Positions 32,286 through 40,600 of a DNA stretch of 64,000 nt are shown in pieces. The position numbers were made by a program, and so were the translations under genes. The stretch is from positions 186,001-250,000 of the forward strand of contig NZ_CALKHS010000010.1 in the NCBI RefSeq assembly GCF_937988725.1, written 5' to 3'. The notes under the pieces were generated by a model. The model searched no databases. It was not told the DNA's origin and saw only the letters and a list, made by a program, of their open reading frames with translations. Source of the stretch: an uncultured Castellaniella sp. (lineage in GTDB: Bacteria > Pseudomonadota > Gammaproteobacteria > Burkholderiales > Burkholderiaceae_B). The first letter of the stretch is position 1; each line of letters starts with the position of its first letter.

Positions 32286-34366
32286 GTGTCGTCCTCAAAC
32301 AAAACATCCAGGAAATCGGGAAAGGCCCCATCTTCGGGCTCGGGCTGCAAATAGATGACCTGCGATGTGGGCTTGCTCTCTTTGCCGCCCTCAGGTTGCG
32401 CCGATGATCGATGATGCTTACGCTCCATCTCACGAGCCCGCTCCCGATTCTTGCTCATGCCCGCCAGGGCCTGCGCCTTTGAGTCGCCCAAGCTCGCGGG
32501 GCGAAGCCTCTGTGCCTGATCGATGGTCGCCTGAATGCGGCGATCCAGATTTCTTTTGCTTTCCCGCTCCTGCAACTGGGCCGATGCGGTTGTTCTCCGT
32601 TGTGCCTTCTGACTTGCCCATAGCTCCCACATGGATTGATCACGGTACTGTCTGGAGCGATCCGTCAAGGTGCAACGCCAGTAGTCCGACTGAGCTGAGT
32701 CAGGGTAAACATAGATCGTATTCGCACTTGCCGGATCATAGGCGGCCATCATCGTGTTGGGCCGCTCTTGTCTTGTTCTGTGCAGCCAGCCAGAGACCAT
32801 CAGTTCCCTGCACGAGTAAAAGGCGCCAAAACACCGGATACCATAGTCCGATACCGTCACCTTGACGCGAGGCAACAGCGCTAATTTCAACGCCTCGTCG
32901 GCAACCGTTCTCAAGCGTCCGCTTCGGTGCGCAATGCCCCAGCGCCAGAGGTTGATGGGAACACTAGAAAGCGTATCGGGCATATCCGGCTCGCGGTCAT
33001 ATTTGACCAACACGGCATGCAAATTTCGATGCAGAATTGATCCCAGTATGATTTGCGTAAAGTCATTCAATGTCAGGGTGGCATCCAGCCGATAATCCTT
33101 GCCGCCTCGCTTTTTGACGATGGTGCCCGTGACGACGCCCGGCGCAAACGGCTTGAAGTCTGCCTGGATCGTATGAAAGTGGCGCTCCACAATGCCTTTG
33201 GCGTCGCCCCGATAGGGTGGCGTATTTTCGATCCTGACGCCAAAGGCTTGCTCCAGATATTCGATCTGGTGGCCCAGCAGCTCGCCACGATCGGCAAGAA
33301 TCGCATCGGGCAGCCCGACCGAGGGCCAGTCCTCGGAGGCTATCTCGTACCCATACGCGCGGCACAACTGCGCCTTGTCGGTCATGGCATTGGCCAAAGC
33401 CAACACGGCGGTCGCGTAGGACGGGTTTTCAAGCCCCACATAAAACCCGGCGATCAACCTGCTGTAGACATCCACCACGACATACAGTGTCGGGCGTCCG
33501 ATGATTTTCCGCCTGTCAGCGGACAACAGGTATATGTCGGCGATTGTCGCATCAATCTCATAGCGGGCACCCGGTCCATGAGCGCCTGCAGTGGCCGTGC
33601 CATGTATCGGCCGGATGTCCTTCTGATACTCAATTTTGTTGGCTTTCAACCGGATGCGCTCGGCGCGAAGGTACTCGCGTTCATAAAAAAAGCGAAGCTG
33701 CGCCACGGTCGGAAAGTCCGTTTTCTCAACGTCGGGGTAAGACGCCTCGTACATGTCCTCAAAACGGCGGTGGGTATAGGGCAAAGAGCGACCCTTATCC
33801 GTCAGATAGTGGCGGTCGAGCACAATCCGGAACATCCGTTCAATATCGGCGTTGATCGTGGCGCCCGTGCCCGGCGACACGCTTCTGGGGCGGCCCAGCT
33901 TCTTTCTGGAACTCTTACGCTTTTTCCCTTTGGCGCCGCAATGCTTGTAGTCTGGCAACAGCGCGTTTGGTGTGCCGCCACGCTGCCAGTATTGGCGTAA
34001 AAGAGCATAAATCGTTTTCGGTGCCGCGCCTGATCTGTCCGCAGCCTCCTTGATCAATGCACCCCGGCCTCGTCGACGCACGATGTCGGGATGCTTGATC
34101 AGGGCTTCAATCACTGCGAAGCGCTGGTCTCGAATCTGCTGAGAAACCGAGCCCTGCACGGGCAATTGCGACGCCAAGTCAGCAAACGGATCATCGACCT
34201 TTCTCAGGGTTTCTGAGAGAATCTCCGCCTCGACTTGCGAGACGGGTATGCGCTCAGGCAGGGTGCTGCCCGAGTCGATATCGATCCACGTATACCTGCC
34301 CTCGGAGATCAGGAGAACACGATATCGGGCTTTTCCATGCGCCACCACATCATTGATTCGCAGCAC
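32282..34366 (-). CDS. tnsB: TnsB-like DDE transposase
   Basis: A 694-residue rve-fold transposase like Tn7 TnsB, which binds the end repeats and cuts and joins 3' ends. N-terminal helix-turn-helix regions (ALIKEAADRSGAAPKTIYALLRQYW) precede the catalytic core: first Asp in ARYEIDATIADIYLL (near residue 268), second in AILADRGELLG (near 357), Glu in KGIVERHFH (near 392). A basic C-terminal tail likely contacts TnsC. It overlaps tnsA by 17 bases and tnsC by 4. At this length it is closer to Tn7 TnsB (702) than to TniA (about 560). Confidence 0.93.
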   Translation of the reverse strand: MLRINDVVAHGKARYRVLLISEGRYTWIDIDSGSTLPERIPVSQVEAEILSETLRKVDDPFADLASQLPVQGSVSQQIRDQRFAVIEALIKHPDIVRRRGRGALIKEAADRSGAAPKTIYALLRQYWQRGGTPNALLPDYKHCGAKGKKRKSSRKKLGRPRSVSPGTGATINADIERMFRIVLDRHYLTDKGRSLPYTHRRFEDMYEASYPDVEKTDFPTVAQLRFFYEREYLRAERIRLKANKIEYQKDIRPIHGTATAGAHGPGARYEIDATIADIYLLSADRRKIIGRPTLYVVVDVYSRLIAGFYVGLENPSYATAVLALANAMTDKAQLCRAYGYEIASEDWPSVGLPDAILADRGELLGHQIEYLEQAFGVRIENTPPYRGDAKGIVERHFHTIQADFKPFAPGVVTGTIVKKRGGKDYRLDATLTLNDFTQIILGSILHRNLHAVLVKYDREPDMPDTLSSVPINLWRWGIAHRSGRLRTVADEALKLALLPRVKVTVSDYGIRCFGAFYSCRELMVSGWLHRTRQERPNTMMAAYDPASANTIYVYPDSAQSDYWRCTLTDRSRQYRDQSMWELWASQKAQRRTTASAQLQERESKRNLDRRIQATIDQAQRLRPASLGDSKAQALAGMSKNRERAREMERKHHRSSAQPEGGKESKPTSQVIYLQPEPEDGAFPDFLDVLFEDDT

Positions 34367-35180
34367 AGCGATCCCTCAACGCGTGAATATCCGACGAGGC
34401 ATGCAGGTCACCCACCACAAGATCCGCCCAGGGCCTTCTGATATCAAAGAGCACCATTCTCATTGCCAGAAGCGTGCGGGTCTTTTGCAGCGACTCGCCC
34501 AATTCCAGCGAATAGGCCTGATCCAGCCTCATTGCGGCCTCGGATAACCGTAGTGCCGGATTCTGCGAAAAATAGTTCAGATACAGGGGTGCCACATCAA
34601 GGAGGCCTTCGATGTCCCCCAACGGCGTTTGAGCGGGGTACAGCCATTCGATATTCTTGGCCACCGCCTTGGGTATCTGTTTTTCCGTGAGTAAATACCA
34701 CGGCACGCCTTTCATCTCCCAATAGCGACGCTCGATCTCCAGCTTTTCAACGACTCTATGCTTGAGAAGGTCTGACGAGGGCTTAACTTGAACCGCCATT
34801 CTAGGCAGGCTCGGCATGCTGGTATCCACGAGGAAGTCCGTCGACATGACCCGAAGCTTGCCACCCACCTCCGGGTGACGGATACCCGCCTTGGCGGCAA
34901 GCTCAACCGTATCGGTCATCCTGAGCGGGTACTGTTCTCGAATGTCGGTTACGGCGGGGTGCCAGTCGAACAGAAAAAAAGCCGCCAACTCCAGGTCTGA
35001 AAGCAGATGGTGCGTTCGCTGCGCCTGAAATCCCCACACGCGGTGGGATCTTCCCGAAGAAGGCAGATCCCTCACCGTCAGCCACGGCCGATAATCTTTG
35101 CCAACACCCGCGCCTCGCCCTTGCTTAATCCATTTCTCGGTACGGGCATCAAGGTTGGAACCGGCCATGGTCAGCGTCAT
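34350..35180 (-). CDS. tnsA: TnsA-like endonuclease
   Basis: TnsA nicks the 5' ends of the transposon, giving cut-and-paste transposition with TnsB. The restriction-endonuclease-like fold is seen in SDLELAAFFLFDWHPAVTDI followed by REQYPL (catalytic Glu), VMSTDFLV (Asp) and MAVQVKPSSDL (Gln-x-Lys). The length of about 276 matches Tn7 TnsA (273). I use the ATG at 35180; 35168 is also possible, and a start at 35213 would lie inside a right-end repeat. It is the first gene of tnsABC, reading inward from the right end. Confidence 0.88.
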   Translation of the reverse strand: MTLTMAGSNLDARTEKWIKQGRGAGVGKDYRPWLTVRDLPSSGRSHRVWGFQAQRTHHLLSDLELAAFFLFDWHPAVTDIREQYPLRMTDTVELAAKAGIRHPEVGGKLRVMSTDFLVDTSMPSLPRMAVQVKPSSDLLKHRVVEKLEIERRYWEMKGVPWYLLTEKQIPKAVAKNIEWLYPAQTPLGDIEGLLDVAPLYLNYFSQNPALRLSEAAMRLDQAYSLELGESLQKTRTLLAMRMVLFDIRRPWADLVVGDLHASSDIHALRDRCAANQ

Positions 35181-35203
35181 TCTCGTATCAAAGTCATGCC
35201 TGG

Positions 35204-35260
35204 AATTTACCAACTTTATTCGTAAATTACCAACTTTATTCTCAAGTTACCAACTTTATT
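35204..35260 (-). repeat. right-end TnsB-type binding sites (three repeats)
   Basis: TTACCAACTTTATT ends at 35220, 35240 and 35260: three copies with an exact 20-base period, in the opposite orientation to those of the left end. The tight array beside tnsA is like the Tn7 right end and probably also covers the tnsA promoter. Confidence 0.88.
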
Positions 35261-35275
35261 ATCCGACGACACCAA

Positions 35276-37231
35276 TCAAAGCGGGATGGCCGAGTCCAGC
35301 GACTTCAGGAATTGTTTTGGCGATTGGAAGCCGATGACTTGAAAGTCGATTTCTTTGCCTTTCCTGTCAAAGAAAAGGATCCCGGGAGGCCCAAAAAGTG
35401 CAAAACGCTTGAGTAGCGCTTGATCATCCGCATTGTTTGCCGTCACGTCAGCTTGCAGCAGGATGACGTCCTTCAAGCGCCCCCGGACTCGCGGGTCGGT
35501 AAAGGTGAAACGATCCATTTCCTTACACGATATACACCATTCCGCCCAAAAATCGAGCATCACGTAACGGCCGTCTGCCGCCTGCAATTGTGACTCCAGG
35601 TCAGCCAGATTCTTGATGGGCCTGAATGTAATCTCGGTTGCAGCGCTGCCTGCTGGCGTGGTGGTGTTTACGCTCCTGAGGGCAGCCAAGGGCTGCAGCA
35701 CATCTCGGCTGCCCGAAAGGCCGCCGATGAGTAGCGCGAGGCCGAGTGTCAAGGCAATGATCCCAATACCTTTTCCGAAACGCATATATCCTGCCGAGCT
35801 CGCAGGCAAGGGGTCCAAGGCCCTGAGATACATCGCCGATATGATGAGCAGAATGGCCCATAAGAACAGATGCACCACGGCGGGGATGACTGGGGAGACG
35901 AGGTAAATGGCCACGGCCAGCAGGGTCACGCCAAAGAAATGCTGGACGGATTTCATCCAGGGGCCGGCTTTTGGCAGCAAGGCGCCGGCGCTTGTGCCAA
36001 AGATCAGGAGTGGCACGCCCATGCCGATGGCGAGCGAGAAAAGCGCCATGCCGCCGACCACGGCGTCACCCGTTTGCCCAATGTACAGTAGCGCACCTGC
36101 CAGGGGCGCAGCCACGCACGGCCCCACGATCACGGCAGACAGCACGCCCATCAGAAAGACGCCAAACAGCCTGCCGCCTGGTGTGCGGTTGGCTGCGCGC
36201 GTCAGGCGGCTTTGAATCGCAGCGGGCATCTGCAACTGGTAAAAACCGAACATGGATAACGCAAGCAATACAAAGACTGTCGCGAAGCCGCCCAGGACCC
36301 ACGGGTTTTGCAGATAGGCCGATAGCATCGTACCGGCAAGTCCAGCCGCAATGCCCGCCAGCGTATAGGTCATTGCCATGGCGAGCACATAGACCAATGA
36401 GAGGCCAAAGGCCTGGCGTCGCGTGGCGTGGTGGCCCTGTCCGACGATAATCCCCGACAGAATCGGGATCATGGGAAGCATGCACGGGGTGAACGCCAGG
36501 ATCAGGCCAAAACCAAAGAATGCGGTAACCAGTGCCCACGCATTGCCTTGTGCGAACAAATTACCGATTACGCTGGTCTCTGATAGGCTGGTGTTGGATC
36601 GCGGTTCACGGATATCGGTCGCAGCGGCTGGCGCCGTGGGAGCCGTGCGAGTAGAAGCAACGGAGGCATTGGCCTGGGCCAGTGGCACCGTGAGCGTCTT
36701 CTCGATGGGCGGATAACAAACACCTGAGGGATCATTGCAACCCTGATAGGATGCGAACAAGGTCAGGGATTGCCGGGCCGCACTGTCAGCCGGCCGGTCC
36801 AGGGCAATGACGGCTTCTACGGGCTCGTAATAGACCTCTTCTTCCCCGAAGGTTGGGTCGTCTTTGAGCTTGCCGGAGGGTAACGATGTGCTGGCAATCG
36901 TGATGTCCGGAGAATCCGGCAGGCTGAACGCAATCCGGCTACGGTACAAATAATAGCCCTTGGCGGGGGTCAGTGTGGCGACAAGCGTGTTGAAATCCCG
37001 CGCCACGACCGAAATCTGAAATGCCTTCTCGGGTGGCAACAGCCCTGGCTCGGAGGACGACCCATCAAAAAGACCGGTTATCGATTTGAAAAGACCTTTT
37101 GAAGGGGTGAAGACCTGTGTTTGCGTACTACTAGAGCCAGGCGAAGCGTCACGGGGTGGTTCGTGGCTGGCGCCGTATGCCCACGATGAGACCAGCAAGA
37201 GTAGGGTGGCAATCAATCGTGTCACGTTCAC
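35276..37231 (-). CDS. dsbD: thiol:disulfide interchange protein DsbD
   Basis: DsbD carries electrons from cytoplasmic thioredoxin to periplasmic thiols. The 651 residues include a signal peptide, an N-terminal alpha domain with a Cys pair in YQGCNDPSGVCYPP, a membrane core of about eight segments (FTPCMLPMIPILSG, VGPCVAAPLAGALLYIGQTG hold the two membrane Cys), and a C-terminal thioredoxin domain with EWCISCKEMD (near residue 565). All three Cys pairs are intact. In a metal island it could keep periplasmic Cys proteins reduced. The Tn7-like element abuts its stop codon, so its original downstream hairpin is now 9 kb away. Confidence 0.93.
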   Translation of the reverse strand: MNVTRLIATLLLLVSSWAYGASHEPPRDASPGSSSTQTQVFTPSKGLFKSITGLFDGSSSEPGLLPPEKAFQISVVARDFNTLVATLTPAKGYYLYRSRIAFSLPDSPDITIASTSLPSGKLKDDPTFGEEEVYYEPVEAVIALDRPADSAARQSLTLFASYQGCNDPSGVCYPPIEKTLTVPLAQANASVASTRTAPTAPAAATDIREPRSNTSLSETSVIGNLFAQGNAWALVTAFFGFGLILAFTPCMLPMIPILSGIIVGQGHHATRRQAFGLSLVYVLAMAMTYTLAGIAAGLAGTMLSAYLQNPWVLGGFATVFVLLALSMFGFYQLQMPAAIQSRLTRAANRTPGGRLFGVFLMGVLSAVIVGPCVAAPLAGALLYIGQTGDAVVGGMALFSLAIGMGVPLLIFGTSAGALLPKAGPWMKSVQHFFGVTLLAVAIYLVSPVIPAVVHLFLWAILLIISAMYLRALDPLPASSAGYMRFGKGIGIIALTLGLALLIGGLSGSRDVLQPLAALRSVNTTTPAGSAATEITFRPIKNLADLESQLQAADGRYVMLDFWAEWCISCKEMDRFTFTDPRVRGRLKDVILLQADVTANNADDQALLKRFALFGPPGILFFDRKGKEIDFQVIGFQSPKQFLKSLDSAIPL

Positions 37232-37264
37232 AGCAAGCGTCCATCATTCAAAGCATTCTGCGTC

Positions 37265-38239
37265 TTACTTATCAAGCGTCGTGCCATATTTCGCAATCTG
37301 CGTCCAGGTCGCACCACGATCTTGAGTGACATAGGCATTACGTTTGAAGGTGGCGATCGCGAGATCGTCGTGGCGGGCAGGGTTCTGGGCAATGAACGCC
37401 ACGGCGTCTTCGTCCAGTGCGGGAAGCTTGATCTTTTCATTGGCCTCACCGTCCTTCAGGCTCATGCGAGTCAGCATGGGGGAATTCGCATAACTGCTGA
37501 CCCAAAGGTGCTCTCCATCCAGATCGAACCACTGCGCGAGCACCTGAGTGTTCCCGACCCGCGGTTCAAAATGGTTGCCTGCATCGCGCGACAGGTACAA
37601 GCCGTCGGCAGCGCCCACGGCCACGATATTGGCATCATTGGGGTGCACCGCCAGGCTGTTGATTTTAGTTTTCAGGCCATCGGCGGCTGCCTGCGTCCAG
37701 ATCAGACCGTCTGTCCGGGTCATATACAGGCCAGGCTGGCGCATCCGGGTGTTGGGACGATAATTCAGAACATAAACCGCATTGGTTTCGTAGCTGGTGG
37801 CCAAGGTGTGGAAATCGGACTCGCCTTCCAGGCTCAGTTGCTGCCAGGTTTTACCCGCATCGGTGCTTTTGATGAGACCGAACGGGTTCACCAGATTCGA
37901 GTCAGCCGCGGGATGGCCGCTGCTGTAAAGCGCGTCACGGGTGGCCGCGAACCCCATGTAATCATGCTCGGGCCCGGGCATTTTTGCCCATCGTCCTTCC
38001 GCATACGCCGCAATGCCGTAATGGCTCGGGATGAACAGCTGTTGACCGTCCGCACTATAGGCAAGCCCGTGCACGTGCGCGAGTTCAACCGGCGCTGTCT
38101 GGGCCGAAACCTTTGTACTTTGCGCATCGGCCGTGGCTGGCTGCGTGCCGGCGACTGCGACGCCAGATCCGCCCAATGTCAATAGTGTGGCGAAGCTTGT
38201 TGCCGCCAGAGCGGTAAAAATTGTTTTAGAACGCATCAC
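37265..38239 (-). CDS. exported BNR/sialidase-like beta-propeller protein
   Basis: A 324-residue protein with a signal peptide (cleavage near VAVAGTQ) and a six-bladed-propeller-like pattern: KSTDAGKTWQQLSLEGESDFH, YMTRTDGLIWTQAAADGL, YLSRDAGNHFEPR, VTQDRGATWTQIAKYG. These Asp-box (SxDxGxxW) repeats occur in sialidases and in F510_1955-type glycosylhydrolase-like proteins of metal islands. No catalytic residues for a hydrolase can be assigned, so the enzymatic name is uncertain. It precedes dsbD by 33 bases and has a CopR-type box 128 bases upstream. Confidence 0.75.
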   Translation of the reverse strand: MMRSKTIFTALAATSFATLLTLGGSGVAVAGTQPATADAQSTKVSAQTAPVELAHVHGLAYSADGQQLFIPSHYGIAAYAEGRWAKMPGPEHDYMGFAATRDALYSSGHPAADSNLVNPFGLIKSTDAGKTWQQLSLEGESDFHTLATSYETNAVYVLNYRPNTRMRQPGLYMTRTDGLIWTQAAADGLKTKINSLAVHPNDANIVAVGAADGLYLSRDAGNHFEPRVGNTQVLAQWFDLDGEHLWVSSYANSPMLTRMSLKDGEANEKIKLPALDEDAVAFIAQNPARHDDLAIATFKRNAYVTQDRGATWTQIAKYGTTLDK

Positions 38240-38366
38240 GTGATATCCGTTAGTCCGAAATATTCTTCCATGAGTTTGTCATGGGTCCAGATTGCCGAGG
38301 TCACCATGAATGGGCGACAAGCAGGACATTTTATCGTTCCCTTGCTTGCAATCGGATGACGCCTTC

Positions 38367-38383
38367 ATTACAACTTTGTCATG
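38367..38383 (-). promoter_or_regulatory. CopR/CusR-type box 5 (propeller-dsbD unit)
   Basis: ATTACAACTTTGTCATG with CGGATGACGCC on its left at the standard spacing. It precedes the unit starting at 38239 on the minus strand. Confidence 0.7.
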
Positions 38384-38469
38384 TGAGGGCATACACATAC
38401 GCATACGGTACGTAGGGGCATACGGCGTGCGCGTGCCCTGCCTTGAACTCCCGGTTTGGGGGCAATGCT

Positions 38470-38907
38470 TTACGAATACCACCGCAGGAAGGCGGCCGCA
38501 GTCAGTGCGACGATAGCCAGCACGGCCAGGGTTTGCCAGACCATCGTGGCGCGTCGGCCCGTGTACAGGTCACGCGCGCGCAGCGATACGGCAATAAGCA
38601 CAAACGCGGTGATGGCGCACACGATCTTGACGGTCAGCGCCACGATGGCAATGCCGTGAATGTCGGGCAGCTGGCGGTAGAAGTAGAGACTCACCAGCCC
38701 AAACAAGGTGCCGCTGGCGATTTGTACTGCCCACCCCGACAAGGTCAGCCACAGTACGCCGCGCTCACGTGCAGGCTGGCCGGTGATCAGGCGATAGAGC
38801 GGCGCAGCCACCACGACCACTGCGCCAAAGTTGTGGCCAACCTGGGTCAGCGCGTAGACAAGGTTTTGCCAGTTCAAAGCACTTATCCGACCTGAATGCT
38901 GACGCAA
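38470..38907 (-). CDS. small integral membrane protein, function unknown
   Basis: A 145-residue protein with four predicted membrane segments (VVVVAAPLYRLI, LWLTLSGWAVQIASGTLFGLV, IAIVALTVKIVCAITAFVLIAV, VWQTLAVLAIVALTAAAFL). A His in QVGHNFGA at the start of helix 1 and one in DIHG are possible ligands. The size and helix number recall CopD-like or cytochrome-b-like membrane proteins, but I cannot assign a family. It overlaps the end of the upstream gene by 25 bases, so it is translationally linked with it. Confidence 0.65.
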   Translation of the reverse strand: MRQHSGRISALNWQNLVYALTQVGHNFGAVVVVAAPLYRLITGQPARERGVLWLTLSGWAVQIASGTLFGLVSLYFYRQLPDIHGIAIVALTVKIVCAITAFVLIAVSLRARDLYTGRRATMVWQTLAVLAIVALTAAAFLRWYS

Positions 38908-39242
38908 TCCTCGGCGCCGGTAGCGACGTGAGCCCGGTTGGCCACCTGGATGCAGATGGCGTGCTTTCCTGGTGACAGGTCCATACCGTCGAGCGTGAAA
39001 CTGCCCTTGAGCTGGCGTGTTTGTCCCACCAGTTCACCGTCCACGTAGACGTGCAGATGGTCCACTTGGGGGCCAGGCGCAGCGCTAAAGACGAGTTCGT
39101 CCGGATTTTTAACCTTGAGTGTCACACCATCCTTCAGCGAAGCGGCCGAGACAGCCCCTTCAGCGCCCAGGCTGGGGGCCGCCAGCAGTGCCGATCCCGA
39201 GACCAGAGCGGCAAACAATGCTATTACGCGAAAAGATATCAT
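38883..39242 (-). CDS. small exported beta-sandwich-like protein
   Basis: A 119-residue protein with a signal peptide (cleavage near LGAEG) and a mature domain of alternating strands: LKVKNPDELVFSAAPGPQVDHLHVYVDGELVG, SFTLDGMDLSPGKHAICIQVANRAH. The pattern DHLHVYVDG...LSPGKH...I.V.N..H is shared by small periplasmic Ig-like proteins such as DUF4399/DUF6130 types found near copper genes. His and Met residues might bind metal. It lies between the cupin gene (17 bases) and the four-helix membrane protein, forming a three-gene unit. Confidence 0.65.
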   Translation of the reverse strand: MISFRVIALFAALVSGSALLAAPSLGAEGAVSAASLKDGVTLKVKNPDELVFSAAPGPQVDHLHVYVDGELVGQTRQLKGSFTLDGMDLSPGKHAICIQVANRAHVATGAEDCVSIQVG

Positions 39243-39259
39243 GCGGATTCCAACATTCC

Positions 39260-39697
39260 TTATTGACCCTTGGGCGTATCCCAGATGACGAAGTCATGGT
39301 CATTGCTGTCGGCAACGAAGATGGCCAACAGCTTTGCAGGTTCGGTGTCGCTCGCGTTTTCACTGACAACGTGGTGATCACCCGGCTTTTCGGTCCAGCT
39401 CTCGCCCGCGTGAAAGACCATCTCCTGGCCGTCGTTGACCTTGCTGCGAATGGCACCGGACAGGACGTAGGCGAGAATGAATGCAGCGCCGTGGCGGTGT
39501 GGTGGAGATTTTACCCCCGGTGCGTAGTCCACTATGACTCCGGTCAGTGATTTGCCCGGAGCGTTTGCGATGGGCTGCTGGAACGCTTGTGTGATGGCCT
39601 GGCCCTGCTGAGCAGGCTCGGCCGCCAGGACTGCAGGGCTTGCACTGGCTAGAAAAGCGGCTGCTGAGATTGCCAAGCTTAAAATTCGTATCCTCAT
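39260..39697 (-). CDS. exported cupin-domain protein
   Basis: A 145-residue protein with a signal peptide (cleavage near VLAAE) and a single cupin fold. Cupin motif 1 is seen in VKSPPHRHGAAFILAYVLSG and motif 2 in FHAGESWTEKPGDHHVVSEN. The His-x-His and later His residues make a typical metal site. It is the first gene of a leftward three-gene unit; box 6 lies 71 bases upstream of its start and could act in both directions. Substrate unknown. Confidence 0.82.
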   Translation of the reverse strand: MRIRILSLAISAAAFLASASPAVLAAEPAQQGQAITQAFQQPIANAPGKSLTGVIVDYAPGVKSPPHRHGAAFILAYVLSGAIRSKVNDGQEMVFHAGESWTEKPGDHHVVSENASDTEPAKLLAIFVADSNDHDFVIWDTPKGQ

Positions 39698-39768
39698 TTT
39701 CCTTACCTCTTGCTCCTGGCTTCACGTGCTCCGAGCTTGAGGATAGGCGTTTTTTATTGAAAAGGCAC

Positions 39769-39785
39769 ATTACAATTTTGTAATC
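39769..39785 (+). promoter_or_regulatory. CopR/CusR-type box 6 (autoregulation of copRS)
   Basis: ATTACAATTTTGTAATC is a near-perfect palindrome. Here the associated GTCATC lies on the right and a TTATAT -10-like hexamer follows at about 39824, so the module points toward copR, the reverse orientation of boxes 1-5. It sits between the divergent cupin and copR genes. Confidence 0.72.
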
Positions 39786-39910
39786 CGTCTGTCATCCTGC
39801 TGTCAGTCGCAGGTCAGTAGAGTGTTATATGGGCCCGGACGATGTCGGGTCAGGGTGTTGGCCGCAAGTCGGGTGTGGCACAGAAGCGCGTTGCAGGAGC
39901 GATCACCGAT

Positions 39911-40597
39911 ATGAAACTGCTCATTGTTGAAGATGAGATAAAAACCGGCGACTACGTGCGTCAAGGCCTGGTGGAATCCGGTTTTGTGGTCGATCTGGCC
40001 CGCACGGGTCTGGATGGGCGCCATCTCGCCCTGACGGAACTCTATGACTTGATCATTCTTGACGTCATGCTCCCGGACGTTGATGGTTGGCACATCTTGC
40101 AAGCCTTGCGCGAGGCGAAGTTGTGTACCCCGGTGCTTTTTTTGACTGCACGCGATAGCGTAGAGGATCGTGTCAAAGGACTGGAACTTGGGGCCGACGA
40201 CTATCTGATCAAACCCTTTGCATTTTCGGAACTGCTCGCCCGGGTGCGTACCTTGCTGCGTCGGGGGGCCGCGCCGGTGTTCAATGACCAGTTGCAGGTC
40301 GCGGACCTCGTGCTGGACATCCCGCGCAGGCAAGCCCGGCGCAAGGACGTGCGCATCACTCTGACAAACAAGGAGTTCGCGCTTCTGGAGCTTCTGGTGC
40401 GGCGCCAGGGCGAGGTCTTGCCGCGCTCCCTCATTGCCTCGCAGGTCTGGGATATGAATTTTGACAGCGACACCAATGTGATCGATGTGGCCATTCGCCG
40501 TTTGCGTGCCAAGATCGATGAGGCATTTGAGCCCAAGCTCATTCATACCGTGCGGGGCATGGGCTATATGCTCGACATCGGTGGCAAGGTCGGCTGA
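39911..40597 (+). CDS. copR: heavy-metal response regulator (CusR/CopR/IrlR type)
   Basis: A 228-residue OmpR-family regulator. The receiver domain has the acidic pair in VEDE, the phosphorylated Asp in LIILDVMLPDVDG (near residue 51), FLTARDS and KPFAF; the winged-helix C-terminus has LTNKEFALLELLVRR and IDVAIRRLRAKID. The ATG at 39911 gives the family start MKLLIVEDE. Its DNA site in the family is a palindrome like ATGACAAnnTTGTCAT, which matches the six boxes in this window. It forms an operon with the kinase (3 bases apart). Confidence 0.88.
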   Translation: MKLLIVEDEIKTGDYVRQGLVESGFVVDLARTGLDGRHLALTELYDLIILDVMLPDVDGWHILQALREAKLCTPVLFLTARDSVEDRVKGLELGADDYLIKPFAFSELLARVRTLLRRGAAPVFNDQLQVADLVLDIPRRQARRKDVRITLTNKEFALLELLVRRQGEVLPRSLIASQVWDMNFDSDTNVIDVAIRRLRAKIDEAFEPKLIHTVRGMGYMLDIGGKVG

Positions 40598-40600
40598 ACC

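Larger units (their letters stand above)
26064..35271. mobile_element. Tn7-like mercury-resistance transposon, 9208 bp, with 5-bp target duplication
   Basis: Left tip TGTGGTATCTA then AATAAAG (26064) and right tip, read inward on the minus strand, TGTCGTCGGAT then AATAAAG (35271) each place the first binding repeat 11 bases in. Three inverted-orientation repeats of AATAAAGTTGGTAA lie at each end. The flanks 26059-26063 and 35272-35276 are both CCAAT, a 5-bp duplication as produced by Tn7 transposition. Inside are tnsA, tnsB, tnsC, the mer operon and a region of gene fragments. Insertion occurred at the very end of dsbD without destroying its stop codon. Confidence 0.92.

Noticed and set aside
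26064..35271. Tn5053/Tn402-type (TniABQR) mercury transposon
   Set aside because: A TnsA-type endonuclease is present, the transposase is about 130 residues longer than TniA, and no tniQ, tniR or 25-bp Tn5053 inverted repeats are seen.
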